Shown: positions 34,520-43,376 of the stretch, piece after piece
Numbering within the stretch: position 1 is the first letter of the stretch
How the letters are laid out: the number at the start of each line of letters is the position of its first letter
Assembly: GCF_044142105.1 (NCBI RefSeq)
Contig: NZ_JBGTYM010000002.1
Span: forward strand, 558,001-622,000
Origin: Pseudogemmobacter sp044142105
Lineage (GTDB): Bacteria > Pseudomonadota > Alphaproteobacteria > Rhodobacterales > Rhodobacteraceae
DNA: 64,000 nucleotides
Direction of reading: 5' to 3'
Notes under the pieces: generated by a model
The model's input: the letters and a program-made list of their open reading frames with translations, nothing else
What the model was told of the DNA's origin: nothing
Databases searched by the model: none
Translations under genes and position numbers: made by a program

Positions 34520-35949
34520 AACTCCAGGAGTTCGGCCTGCACTTCGCGCCGTCCGACCCCGGTGCCGCCGCAGGTCTCGCAGCCCGCGCCGCCGCATGAG
34601 GGGCAGGGCATCAGCCGCAGCTCCTGCCCCAACACGCCGCGCAAGACGTCGCGCACCAGAAATTCCGGCACGCCCAGATCCACCAGCCGCGTCACCGCCC
34701 CGGCGGCGGAATTGGTGTGCAGGGTCGACAGGACCAGCCGGCCAACCTGCGCGGCGCGGACGGCGATCTCTGCCGTCTCGCGGTCGCGGATCTCGCCCAC
34801 CAGGATCACGTTCGGATCATGGCGCAGGATGCCGCGCAGGACGCGGGCGAAGGTCAGGCCGATCTCGTCATGGGTCTGGACCTGCTGGACGCCGGCGATG
34901 TTGTATTCGACCGGGTCCTCGACCGTCACGATCTTGCGGCGCGGCGTGTTCAGATGGGCGATGGCGGCATAAAGCGTGGTGGTCTTGCCCGAGCCGGTGG
35001 GGCCGGTGGCCAGGAACAGCCCGCTCGGCCGGTCAAGGATGGCGCGCAGGCGGGCGGGGATGGCAGGCGGGAAGCCCAGACTGTCGAGGCCGAGGCGAAG
35101 CTGTCTGGGGTCCAGCACCCGGGCGACGATGCTTTCGCCGAGATGGGTGGGCAGCGAGGAGAAGCGGAAGTCGATCTTGCGCCCGGCGATCATCGCCTCG
35201 ATCCGCCCGTCCTGCGGCAGGCGACGTTCGGCGACGTTGACGCCGGCCATGACCTTGAAACGGGCGATGACGGCGGCGGGGTCGAGCGTTGCGTCCATGG
35301 GCTGGGGAACGAGAACGCCATTGATCCGGAAGCGCAGGGCGACGCCCTGATCGGTGCTTTCCAGATGAAGGTCCGAGGCGCCCTGCGCCACGGCATCGGC
35401 CAGCTTCTCCATCGCGAAGCGGCTGATCGGGCCGTCGCTGTCAGCCGCTGTCAGGAGATTGCGATCCTGCGAGGGTCGGGCCGCTTCTGACTGGCGCTGT
35501 TCCTCAGGGTCGGCCAGCCGGGCGATCAGCATTCGGATCGTGGCGGTTGGCGCCCCGACGGGCCGGACCGGGCGATCCAGCAGGAAGGCCAGCTCGGTGC
35601 GCAGTGACGCATTGGCCGGATCGGCCATCGCGACAAGGCAATCCACGCCTTCGCTTTGCAGGGGAAGGGCGATGCGAGCGGAGAGGAACGGCAGGGTAAG
35701 ACTGGCGGCCGCCTTTGGATCGACGCGATGCCTAGTGGCATCAAAGGATTCGAAGCCAAGAACATTGCAGACCTCGGGAAGCAGGGCGGCCTCTTCGACC
35801 AGCCCCAAACGCAGCAGCGCACGGTCAAGGGGCTGGCTATCACCTTCGGCACGGGCGAGCCGATGCCGGTCGAGCAGACCTGTCTGCAACAGCCTCTCGG
35901 CCAGGCGGGTGCGAAAGGCGACTTCTTCTTTATCGACTGGCAATTCCAC
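34516..35949 (-). CDS. gspE: Type II secretion ATPase GspE
   Basis: Cytoplasmic hexameric ATPase of the secretion/type IV pilus family, 477 residues. N-terminal region (about 1-160) is the GspE/MshEN-type domain that binds GspL. Walker A is GPTGSGKTTTLYAA, the Asp box EDPVEYNI, Walker B ILVGEIRDRETAEIA, and the His box LSTLHTN. At the C-terminal end is the zinc motif CPSCGGAGCETCGGTG, and the protein ends 15 residues later, without the usual final domain. It is on the opposite strand to gspK and gspL, and starts 110 bases from gspL with a divergent promoter between them. Confidence 0.93.
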   Translation of the reverse strand: MELPVDKEEVAFRTRLAERLLQTGLLDRHRLARAEGDSQPLDRALLRLGLVEEAALLPEVCNVLGFESFDATRHRVDPKAAASLTLPFLSARIALPLQSEGVDCLVAMADPANASLRTELAFLLDRPVRPVGAPTATIRMLIARLADPEEQRQSEAARPSQDRNLLTAADSDGPISRFAMEKLADAVAQGASDLHLESTDQGVALRFRINGVLVPQPMDATLDPAAVIARFKVMAGVNVAERRLPQDGRIEAMIAGRKIDFRFSSLPTHLGESIVARVLDPRQLRLGLDSLGFPPAIPARLRAILDRPSGLFLATGPTGSGKTTTLYAAIAHLNTPRRKIVTVEDPVEYNIAGVQQVQTHDEIGLTFARVLRGILRHDPNVILVGEIRDRETAEIAVRAAQVGRLVLSTLHTNSAAGAVTRLVDLGVPEFLVRDVLRGVLGQELRLMPCPSCGGAGCETCGGTGVGRREVQAELLEF

Positions 35950-36058
35950 GCGATCTGGCCTTAGGATGAAAGAAACATGCCGAACCGCATGTTTCCAAGT
36001 ACATCTGTCTGTTTTCCCGTCGAGCGGAGCAGCCCGTCAAGTGTCACTTCGCGCTAGA

Positions 36059-37018
36059 ATGTCAAAACTCCTCTCGCGCCTGATCGAAGTCCTTGCCCTG
36101 AACGATGCCTTTCTGCCTGGACTGCCCGGTCCACGCCCCGCTGTGGTTCAAATCAATCGTCTTCCCCTGCTACCCCAGCAACTGGATGAAGCATTGCGGC
36201 AGGGACCCAATCTGGTGATCCATCTTGCCCCCAATCTGGCGTTGGAACGCCAGATTACACTGCCTATAGGAGCGGCGTCCCACGCGGACCAAGCCATTGC
36301 GCTGACGCTGCGTCAATCGATGCCCGCGCAGGCCCGGGGATTGCTCTGGTCACATGAAGAGGTCGAACGGGGCCAGCAGAAGCGCGTCTACCGTGTCTTC
36401 ATCGTGAAGGAGGAGCCAATTCTGCGACTCGTGAAGGATCTGCAATCGCGTGCCGCGGCGGTTGAAGGGATCTTCATCGCGACCGCTCCGAAAACGCCCA
36501 TCTGGCGTGCGCAAGCCCGACATGGCGCAGGGTTGAAGATCTGGGTCTGTTTGGCCGCGCTTGCCGTTGCAGGTGTTTCGATTGCGAGCATCGCGGCGCT
36601 TGAGAGCCGCATAGGGGAAACAAGACAGATAGTTGAAACTCGCAGGTCAAATGTGGCCGCACTTGAGACGCGGCTGACGACCCTCAGCAAGCAAGCGGAA
36701 GAAGTCGAGGCTGAGCGTCTTGGCCTGAGCGATGCTATGGCACAATTCGGTGCGGATACAGGCAGGTTGGGCGTGCTTACCGACCTCAGCACCTTGCTCC
36801 CCGATGCGACCTGGGTCTCCGAGCTTACCATCTCGAACAATCGAGTCGTTCTCGCCGCATTCACCTCTGGCGATGTCGCGGACACGATCAGCTTGCTACA
36901 AGGTGCCTCTCGGGTGAAAGCCGTTGCGCTGGAAGGTCCCGTGTCCTTCGACAGTTACAGTGGTCAAAACCGGTTCACGGTCGCGATCCAATTGGCTGAG
37001 CCAGCGAACGCACCATGA
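36059..37018 (+). CDS. gspL: GspL/PilN-like inner-membrane protein
   Basis: A 319-residue assembly-platform protein. The N-terminal cytoplasmic part (to about 165) is shorter than in classical GspL; one membrane segment is at about 165-185 (IWVCLAALAVAGVSIASIAAL). A coiled coil follows (ETRQIVETRRSNVAALETRL), then a periplasmic ferredoxin-like domain ending in LLPDATWVSELTISNN and FTVAIQLAEP, as in PilN. It overlaps gspM by 4 bases. The ATG at 36059 is the first with good frame context; a longer frame from 35459 runs over gspE and is a shadow. Confidence 0.8.
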   Translation: MSKLLSRLIEVLALNDAFLPGLPGPRPAVVQINRLPLLPQQLDEALRQGPNLVIHLAPNLALERQITLPIGAASHADQAIALTLRQSMPAQARGLLWSHEEVERGQQKRVYRVFIVKEEPILRLVKDLQSRAAAVEGIFIATAPKTPIWRAQARHGAGLKIWVCLAALAVAGVSIASIAALESRIGETRQIVETRRSNVAALETRLTTLSKQAEEVEAERLGLSDAMAQFGADTGRLGVLTDLSTLLPDATWVSELTISNNRVVLAAFTSGDVADTISLLQGASRVKAVALEGPVSFDSYSGQNRFTVAIQLAEPANAP

Positions 37019-37560
37019 TGGGTCTCTTGCGCCTGTTCCCAGGATTGGTTGTTGCCGCGCTCTTCGCTTTTGGCGTGGTCCGCTGCGCGACGGAACCTGG
37101 TCGCGCCAGGCTGGAGGCCGCCCGAACAGAGGCGCTGAATCTGGCGCAGCAAGAAGAGCAATTGGCGCGCAGGATAAAAGGTCTGAAAGCGACCGACGCC
37201 AGTATCCGAATGCCGATCGGTTACGTCTGGCCGGGGCGGGATCGTGCTGAAATTGAGCTCGCGTTGCAGAAAGTCCTTGTGGAAATCTCGACTGAAGCCG
37301 GGATGCAGCTGGTCACGTTTGGCAGCGGCCCGTCAAGCGCCGTCGAGACGGCGCCAACAGTCGCCTATGACGTCGAGCTGCAAGGCGGACATGTCGAACT
37401 CGCAAGGTTTCTCGCATTGCTCGAGGCGCATCGACCGGCGGTGGCGATCTCCTACCTCTGGCTGCGCCCGTTGCCGGTCGATCCCAAGAAGCCGATGGCA
37501 CCCCTTAACGCGCGGCTGACCGTCTGGGCATTCTGGGGCGGCGGGGAGGCACAGCCATGA
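37015..37560 (+). CDS. gspM: GspM/PilO-like protein
   Basis: Inner-membrane protein of 181 residues: a single N-terminal membrane helix (LFPGLVVAALFAFGVVRC), a coiled coil rich in glutamine and arginine (LAQQEEQLARRIKGLKA), and a PilO-like periplasmic domain (ELQGGHVELARFLALLEAHR, SYLWLRPLPV). It pairs with GspL to link the ATPase to the periplasm. Order L-M with a 4-base overlap at both ends supports this call. The cysteine in the membrane segment is unusual but not a lipobox. Confidence 0.8.
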   Translation: MMGLLRLFPGLVVAALFAFGVVRCATEPGRARLEAARTEALNLAQQEEQLARRIKGLKATDASIRMPIGYVWPGRDRAEIELALQKVLVEISTEAGMQLVTFGSGPSSAVETAPTVAYDVELQGGHVELARFLALLEAHRPAVAISYLWLRPLPVDPKKPMAPLNARLTVWAFWGGGEAQP

Positions 37561-38102
37561 GGCGGGCCAAGGCTCTGCCGCCATTGGGCTTAGTTGTCGT
37601 TCTGGCATCGAGCGGTTTGGCGGGGTGGCAGGTGTCGCGCGACACCGATATTCCGATCACCAGTGGTGAGTCGGATCAGCAACAGCGAAAGGAATCTGTG
37701 ACGGTCGAAGTCCCAACTGATTCAGAGATTCCTGTCGCCGCGCAATCCGATGCGGTGTTTAGCGAGCGCCCGCTCTTGGTAGAAGGGAGACGCGCGCCAA
37801 TGCCGAAGGATGAAGTGGCGGAGGTCGAGCCTACGCCAATCCCTGAACCTGAACCTGCAGCGGAGCCGGAAGCGATCGTGGAACGGCCCGAGCCGCTTCA
37901 CGCGACGCTCATTGGGGTCGCGATATCCGAAAGTGAGAGAAGCGCGCTGATCAGGTTTGAACTTGAAGAGCGGGAAGAATGGGTTCGGATAGGCGACGCT
38001 GTCGGTGCCTGGAGGCTGGCAGAGATAACACAGCAATCGGTCCGTCTTGAGGCCGAAGGCGAAGAAATGACTTTGAGCCTTTATTCCGAGGCACTACCAT
38101 AG
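37557..38102 (+). CDS. gspC: GspC-like inner-membrane protein
   Basis: A 181-residue bitopic protein. N-terminal membrane helix (LPPLGLVVVLASSGLAGW), long periplasmic linker that is proline/glutamate-rich (EPTPIPEPEPAAEPEA), and a C-terminal homology-region-like domain (ATLIGVAISESERSALIRFE, WVRIGDAVGAWRL). The last part is where GspC binds the secretin GspD. It lies between gspM and gspD with a 4-base overlap to the first. There is no PDZ domain; it could also be called GspP/PilP-like. Confidence 0.75.
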   Translation: MRRAKALPPLGLVVVLASSGLAGWQVSRDTDIPITSGESDQQQRKESVTVEVPTDSEIPVAAQSDAVFSERPLLVEGRRAPMPKDEVAEVEPTPIPEPEPAAEPEAIVERPEPLHATLIGVAISESERSALIRFELEEREEWVRIGDAVGAWRLAEITQQSVRLEAEGEEMTLSLYSEALP

Positions 38103-38154
38103 GCTGCAAAGAGCAGAACAAACAAAAGCCAGACAGGCAATCAAAGGCGGTATC

Positions 38155-40188
38155 ATGTTCAAGCCAAGAGCTGTTGCGCTCGGCTGGGTGTTCTTGGCTG
38201 CGTGCCTTGCGGCATGCGAATCGCCTCAAGCGTCCAGAAGTTCGGGGATGTTCGGGCCAGACGGCGCCTTCGGCACCTCAGGCAGCAGCAAGCGCGGCAC
38301 ACATGGCGTCTATTCCGGCGGAAACCCTGGGGCAACTCAGCGCGGCACGGATGATTTCCTGGGCGATGACAGATCATCGAGAGAAGGTCGCGCGATCGTC
38401 GCGCCGATCGACGGTGAAACGGTGCAAATTTCCCTGGTGAACGCATCCATTGCCGCAGCCGCGAAGGTCATTCTCGCTGACACTTTGAAGGTGAACTATG
38501 TCGTTGCTGAGGGAGTTGAAGGTCGGATCACCATCCAGACAACGGGCCCGGTGCCAAAATCCACATTGCTTGATCTCTTTGAAGCGTCCTTGAACGCCAA
38601 TGGCGCGATCCTGCGGGGCGAAGGAAATGTCGTTCGCATAGTATCGGGAAGTGCCGGCAACACTTCGTTTCGGATCGCCGGGCCCGGTGGGGTGACAGGG
38701 TCAAACATCATGGTGGCCCCGCTCAAGTTCATTTCCGCGACTGAGATGGTGAAACTTCTTGAACCCTTGACCGAACAGGGACTCAAAGTCGTCGCCGAAC
38801 AGAAGCGCAACCTGTTGCTGCTCTCCGGATCCCCTGAATTGATGGAATCTGCGCTTGATGCACTCAATTTGTTTGATGTGGACGTTCTGCAAGGAAAATC
38901 CGTCGCCTTGGTTCGACTGCGCGCCGCCGATCCGAATGACGTGGTTTCCGAACTTCGTGAGATTTTCGAGGCCGAAGAAGGCGGCATGCTCAATGGTGTG
39001 GTTGAGTTCGTCCCAAACCCGCGGCTTGGCTCAATCCTGATCATCACATCAAGGGCAGCATATCTCGATAAAGCCCAACGCTGGATTCGCGAACTTGACC
39101 AGACAGCGGCGGGCTCCTCGGTATATCTGGCGACATACCCTCTCCAAAACCGAAGCGCCTCAGAGGTTGCTCCAATCCTGACCGAGCTTCTCGGAAGCAA
39201 GCAAGCGAGGGAGGGCGCTACCGGGGATGAGGCTGATAACTATAGTGCTGGTCTCACTGCTGACGAGCGGATGACTGTCGCGGCAGATGACACTCGAAAC
39301 GCCTTGGTCGTTCGCGGCACTGCACAGGACCATGAACAAATAGACGCCATCTTGCGCTCGCTCGACAGCCCCTCGCGACAAGTGCTCTTGGAGGCTACCA
39401 TCGCTGAAGTCACGCTGAACGATGAATTGCAGATCGGGACACGATGGTTCTTTGAACGGGGCAACTGGGATCTCAAATTCTCCGATCTCTCCAGCGGCGC
39501 CGTCAGCGGGTCCAATCCTGGATTTACTGCAGTATTCGGGGTGGGCGGAGCGGACGTTGCTCTTTCAGCTCTCTCGGGCGTGACAGACGTCAAAGTGATT
39601 TCGGCACCAACGCTCATGGTTCTCGACAACAAGGAGGGCATTTTGCAGATCGGCGATCAGGTCCCGATCGCGATGCAAACCTCGACGAGCACAGGCACAG
39701 GCGATGCGCCCACCATCACTCAGATCGACTACAGGGACACGGGCATCATCCTTCGGGTCAAACCGAGGATCGGCGATGGCGGGCGCGTGACCTTGGAGAT
39801 CAGCCAGGAAGTCAGTGATGTGGCCGCGAATACCGCGTCGGGGATCGATAGCCCTACCATCCGTCAGCGCAAGGTGCAGACGAGTGTCGCCTTGGGCAAC
39901 GGCCAGACCCTCGCTCTGGGTGGACTGGTGCAAGAAGGAAATTCCGTCTCTCGTTCGGGTGTTCCTGGAGCCAGCAAGATTCCTGTCGTTGGGAACCTCT
40001 TCGGCAACAAGAAGAGTCGCAAGAACCGGACTGAGCTTCTGATCCTGATCCGGCCGCGTGTGGTGACCAATGATCAAGAGGCCCTGGCTGCGACGCAGTA
40101 TTGGCGAACCAAGCTGGCCGGATCGGATTCCATTCTGGCAACTGGGCTCGGCACGGGGCAGCATACCATCTACGATATGGCCAACTAG
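38155..40188 (+). CDS. gspD: Type II secretion secretin GspD
   Basis: Outer-membrane pore of 677 residues. It has its own lipoprotein signal with the lipobox LAAC (cysteine 21), so it may reach the outer membrane without a separate pilotin. N0-N3 domains follow (ISLVNASIAAAAKVILADTL, NVVRIVSGSAG, VLVVGTA-like VVRGTAQDHEQI). The secretin core has TAVFGVGGADVALSALSGV, VISAPTLMVLDNKEG, QVPIAMQTSTSTGTG and the end ALGGLVQEGNSVSRSGVPG with NRTELLILIRPRVV. The repeat between N1 and N2 is as long as in GspD, not PilQ. Confidence 0.93.
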   Translation: MFKPRAVALGWVFLAACLAACESPQASRSSGMFGPDGAFGTSGSSKRGTHGVYSGGNPGATQRGTDDFLGDDRSSREGRAIVAPIDGETVQISLVNASIAAAAKVILADTLKVNYVVAEGVEGRITIQTTGPVPKSTLLDLFEASLNANGAILRGEGNVVRIVSGSAGNTSFRIAGPGGVTGSNIMVAPLKFISATEMVKLLEPLTEQGLKVVAEQKRNLLLLSGSPELMESALDALNLFDVDVLQGKSVALVRLRAADPNDVVSELREIFEAEEGGMLNGVVEFVPNPRLGSILIITSRAAYLDKAQRWIRELDQTAAGSSVYLATYPLQNRSASEVAPILTELLGSKQAREGATGDEADNYSAGLTADERMTVAADDTRNALVVRGTAQDHEQIDAILRSLDSPSRQVLLEATIAEVTLNDELQIGTRWFFERGNWDLKFSDLSSGAVSGSNPGFTAVFGVGGADVALSALSGVTDVKVISAPTLMVLDNKEGILQIGDQVPIAMQTSTSTGTGDAPTITQIDYRDTGIILRVKPRIGDGGRVTLEISQEVSDVAANTASGIDSPTIRQRKVQTSVALGNGQTLALGGLVQEGNSVSRSGVPGASKIPVVGNLFGNKKSRKNRTELLILIRPRVVTNDQEALAATQYWRTKLAGSDSILATGLGTGQHTIYDMAN

Positions 40189-40197
40189 GGACGCGGT

Positions 40198-41406
40198 ATG
40201 CCGCAATTCCGCTATGTCGCCTTCGATGCGAGTGGCGCGCGCGAAAGCGGCAATATTGATGGATCGAATGAGAGCCAGGCATGGCAACGCTTGGTCGGCA
40301 TGGGTTTGACGGTCGTCGAGCTGACTTCCGCTTCCAGTGGTTCGATCTCGCATCCAAGCAAACCTTACTGGCAACGGACAATTCCTCTCGCAAGCCAGGC
40401 TGATCTTGCTGAACAGATGGCGGTACTGAGCCGTGCAAGTCTCACGGACCCGCAGATGATCCGGGTGCTTCGCGATGCTGTTGGGGAGCCCCGACTCAAA
40501 CGGCTTCTGGTGCGTGTCCACCAGGAAATGGAAGATGGCAAACTCCTGTCTGATGCGTTCATGCAGGCGGGAAGCGGGCTATCCCCGCTATTCGGGAGCT
40601 TGACCCGGATCGGACAGCAGAGCGGTCGCGGAGCCAGCATGATGTCCTCGCTTGCTGAGACCTTACGGCGACAAGAGAAGATCGCCTCCCAGCTCGGCAG
40701 CGCCTTGGTCTACCCGCTGATCTTGCTCATCACCGGCATCATTGTGTTTCTGATCGTGACCGTCTCGCTTGCCCCCGAGCTTGCCGCGGTCTTTCACTCA
40801 GTAAACCGGCCGGTTCCGGGAGAGCTCGCGCTCTTCATACGCCTGGGCAACGGATTGGTCGCCTGGGGACCAGTGCTTGCGATTGCATTGCTCGCAGCAA
40901 CCTTGGGGGGCACGTTCCTTCTGCGCTCTCGCCGCTCGCGCGTCTTGGACTTGGTGATGCGGTTGCCGTTCCTGGGCCCGATCTTGCGCGATGCGGCCCT
41001 TGCACGTCTGACCGGGGCGCTGGCGCTTTTGCTGCGGTCGCGCGTGCCTGCAGTCGCAGCTTTGCGTGAAACGGCCGAAGCGTTTCAGGAACAGAGCCTT
41101 GCTCGAACATTTCTGGCAGCCTCGGCGACACTGGAGAGCGGACGCCCGGCGAGTACGGCATTTGCGGTGGACCCACTGATTCCGCCCCTGTTCCGAGAAC
41201 TTTATGCGGTTGGCGAGGTTGCCAACACATTGCCCGACGTGCTCGACGCCATCGCCATGTCGCTTGAAAGCGCGACGGAACGCAGGATCCAACGCGCCAT
41301 GGCGCTCCTCACGCCCGCCCTTACGCTGATCATCGGCGGCGGGATTGCCTTCCTGGTATACTCCGTCATGTCTGCCCTGCTTTCGATCAATGATCTTGCG
41401 TTCTAG
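40198..41406 (+). CDS. gspF: GspF inner-membrane platform protein
   Basis: A 402-residue polytopic protein. The N-terminal start MPQFRYVAFDASGARESGNI is typical of GspF. Two T2SSF domains occur, each about 120 residues: DLAEQMAVLSRASLTDPQM, then LARLTGALALLLRSRVPAVA. Membrane segments are visible near 170-195 (LVYPLILLITGIIVFLIVTV) and 225-245, plus one near the C-terminus (LTLIIGGGIAFLVYSVMSAL). It anchors the ATPase and pseudopilus. It overlaps gspI by 17 bases. Confidence 0.93.
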   Translation: MPQFRYVAFDASGARESGNIDGSNESQAWQRLVGMGLTVVELTSASSGSISHPSKPYWQRTIPLASQADLAEQMAVLSRASLTDPQMIRVLRDAVGEPRLKRLLVRVHQEMEDGKLLSDAFMQAGSGLSPLFGSLTRIGQQSGRGASMMSSLAETLRRQEKIASQLGSALVYPLILLITGIIVFLIVTVSLAPELAAVFHSVNRPVPGELALFIRLGNGLVAWGPVLAIALLAATLGGTFLLRSRRSRVLDLVMRLPFLGPILRDAALARLTGALALLLRSRVPAVAALRETAEAFQEQSLARTFLAASATLESGRPASTAFAVDPLIPPLFRELYAVGEVANTLPDVLDAIAMSLESATERRIQRAMALLTPALTLIIGGGIAFLVYSVMSALLSINDLAF

Positions 41407-41791
41407 ACCCTCAGTCGTCCGAAAACGCTGTGCGGGCTTCTCGTTGCTGGAAGTTCTTGTCTCGCTCGCAGTGGTCTCGCTGATGCTGGGCGCCATCATG
41501 GCGATCCTGCCCCAGCAAGCCGTTCAGGCGCGCGTGCGACTTGACCGTCTGGTCGCGACGGAATTCGCCTATTCTCTCATCGAGGAATATCGTGTCACCT
41601 TTCCGCAAATGGCGGCAGAAGGGCAGGATGCGACGGGCTGGTCCTGGCGGATATCCGAGCGCGACTATCAGCCTGAAACGCCGGAACAGCTGGGAGAGCT
41701 GATCCGATATGTCGAGATCGAAGCGACGGTCTGGCGCATACCCGAGATGGCGGTTACATTGACCTCGCTGGTCGCTAGGCCGAAGCCATGA
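41390..41791 (+). CDS. gspI: GspI-like minor pseudopilin
   Basis: A 133-residue pseudopilin with N-terminal RKRCAGFSLLEVLVSLAV, which carries the glycine-phenylalanine cleavage site, the glutamate at position 5 and a membrane helix. Its small periplasmic part resembles GspI (RVRLDRLVATEFAYSLIEEY). The start at 41390 overlaps the end of gspF, and its end overlaps gspJ. A longer frame from 41345 is not needed. Confidence 0.82.
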   Translation: MILRSRPSVVRKRCAGFSLLEVLVSLAVVSLMLGAIMAILPQQAVQARVRLDRLVATEFAYSLIEEYRVTFPQMAAEGQDATGWSWRISERDYQPETPEQLGELIRYVEIEATVWRIPEMAVTLTSLVARPKP

Positions 41792-42423
41792 TCCGCCGCA
41801 GCACAAAAGCGGGGATCACCCTGTTCGAGACGCTGATCGCGCTTGCGATTATGTCGATGCTGGCAATCTTGCTGACCTCGGGCCTGGGCTTTGGCATCCG
41901 TTATCTGGACCGCAGCACCAGCCTTTCGGCTGCGGTCGATCAGGCGCTGGCCCGCCGGGCGCTGCGCGACTGGCTGGAACATGCCCTGCTCGCTCCGGTA
42001 CCGCTGGACAATCGCCCCTTGTTCATCGGCAGCGCGACGGAGTTGCGCTTTCTTGCCGAGGCCACGGATCTGCGATTTTGGCCTGGGGCCGCGGTCGACG
42101 TCCGCTTGGGCCAGGACAGCGCGCGGCTGTACACTAATGGCATCTCAGCCGATCAGTCCACCGAGATCGAGGTTATGGTCGATCTTGCTGCGCCCGATGC
42201 CAGACTGAGTTTCGAATATTGGGGCCAGCGTCGATCTGATCAGGATGCACGCTGGGGTAAAGATTGGCCCGAAGGCGCTGGCCTGCCTCAGCTGGTGCGG
42301 ATTACCTTCGGCTCGGCAAGCGGCGATCTACCACCGATGGTCGTCCGGCCTGGCAAGGCGTTCTTTCAAATCGAGATGTCGCTGTCCTCGCTGGTCCCAC
42401 CAGCCCTGCCGTCGCGGCCGTAA
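41788..42423 (+). CDS. gspJ: GspJ-like minor pseudopilin
   Basis: A 211-residue pseudopilin with the leader RSTKAGITLFETLIALAI (glycine cleavage site, glutamate 5) and a membrane helix. The C-terminal body contains LRDWLEHALLAPVPLDNRPL and FIGSATELRFLAEATD, matching the usual GspJ. The 3' end overlaps gspG on the opposite strand by 58 bases, an unusual amount for convergent genes. Confidence 0.82.
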   Translation: MIRRSTKAGITLFETLIALAIMSMLAILLTSGLGFGIRYLDRSTSLSAAVDQALARRALRDWLEHALLAPVPLDNRPLFIGSATELRFLAEATDLRFWPGAAVDVRLGQDSARLYTNGISADQSTEIEVMVDLAAPDARLSFEYWGQRRSDQDARWGKDWPEGAGLPQLVRITFGSASGDLPPMVVRPGKAFFQIEMSLSSLVPPALPSRP

Positions 42424-42797
42424 CTCATGATCTCGAAAGCCTTGTCCGCCGCGGGCGAGCGGTAGAGATAGCGGTTCTCCCACGGGTCCAGCAGACTGTC
42501 CGCGCTTTCAAGATAGGGGCCCTGCCAATTGTCGACCCCGGCCGGGGCGGCAAGCAAGGCTTCAAGCCCCTCGGCTTCGGAAGGGTATCGGCCCGTGTCG
42601 ATATAGAAAAGCTGCACCGCCCCTTTCAGGCCTTCCATCTCAATCGTCGCGGCGCGGGATTTGGCGCGTCCGAAGGTTTCCATCAGCTGCGGCGCGGCAA
42701 GGCCTGCTATCAGCGCAATGATGGCCAGGACGATCATCACCTCCAAGAGCGTCATCCCGGCCTTTCGATTGCGCGGAGCGGGGCGGGGGCGGTTCAT
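42366..42797 (-). CDS. gspG: GspG major pseudopilin
   Basis: A 143-residue major pseudopilin: the leader RNRKAGMTLLEVMIVLAIIA has the glycine cleavage site, glutamate 5 and membrane helix. The body has YIDTGRYPSEAEGLEALLAA and GPYLESADSLLDPWENRYLY, the standard GspG core with the calcium-binding C-terminal loop (DGRAGGTSEDSDI). It is transcribed leftward behind the prepilin peptidase gene, with a 4-base overlap. Confidence 0.93.
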   Translation of the reverse strand: MNRPRPAPRNRKAGMTLLEVMIVLAIIALIAGLAAPQLMETFGRAKSRAATIEMEGLKGAVQLFYIDTGRYPSEAEGLEALLAAPAGVDNWQGPYLESADSLLDPWENRYLYRSPAADKAFEIMSYGRDGRAGGTSEDSDISI

Positions 42798-43366
42798 GGC
42801 ACGGGTCCTGACGTCATGAAAGTCACCAGAATGGCATAGGCGATGAAGGGGCCGAAAGGAATGCCGTCCTGGCGCTTTCTGCGCGCAAGCAGTGCCGCGA
42901 CCAGCCCGCCGGTCGAGGCCAGAAGCAGCATCAGCCAGAACCGCTCGGCGCCCACGACCAGCGTTCCGGCGGCGAGGAGTTTGACATCGCCCAGACCCAG
43001 CGCCTCGCGGCCATGGCGGTTCCAGTAGAGGCCGCTGAGCCAGCCGAGGCCGATGAGGATCAGGGCGGAGAGTACGAGAGTGATGAGAGGGCTCGGCACA
43101 AAGCCGAGGACAATTTGTGCCATGCCGATACTAGCGATGAGCACTGTTGCGAGGTCGGGTATCTGGTGGGTCCTTAGATCGCTGACCGCTATCCAGACTA
43201 GTGATCCTGCAAGCACCAAGGTGGCCGTCAATGTGAAACCAACTAGCATATGCTGTTTCGGCGGTTCTGCGATGCGCGATAGGAAATCGTGGAATATGGC
43301 GCGAAGGTTCAATATCGAATGCGAATCCCGGCGCCGGCGTCTTGTTTTGCGGGAACGTGCACCCAT
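42794..43366 (-). CDS. gspO: Prepilin peptidase, catalytic (A24) domain only
   Basis: A 190-residue polytopic peptidase that should process the pseudopilins. Catalytic aspartates are in AVSDLRTHQIPD (first) and ALGLGDVKLLA (GxGD motif, second). The N-terminal cysteine-rich methyltransferase domain of classic GspO/PilD is missing, so N-methylation of pilins would need another enzyme or not occur. Start is uncertain: ATG 43366 or 43249. It lies 10 bases after the second immunity gene and overlaps gspG, so toxin, immunity and assembly genes form one leftward run. Confidence 0.88.
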   Translation of the reverse strand: MGARSRKTRRRRRDSHSILNLRAIFHDFLSRIAEPPKQHMLVGFTLTATLVLAGSLVWIAVSDLRTHQIPDLATVLIASIGMAQIVLGFVPSPLITLVLSALILIGLGWLSGLYWNRHGREALGLGDVKLLAAGTLVVGAERFWLMLLLASTGGLVAALLARRKRQDGIPFGPFIAYAILVTFMTSGPVP

Positions 43367-43376
43367 AATCGAGAAT

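Noticed and set aside
35459..36058. N-terminal extension of gspL
   Set aside because: It runs antisense through gspE; the GspL-like sequence starts at 36059.
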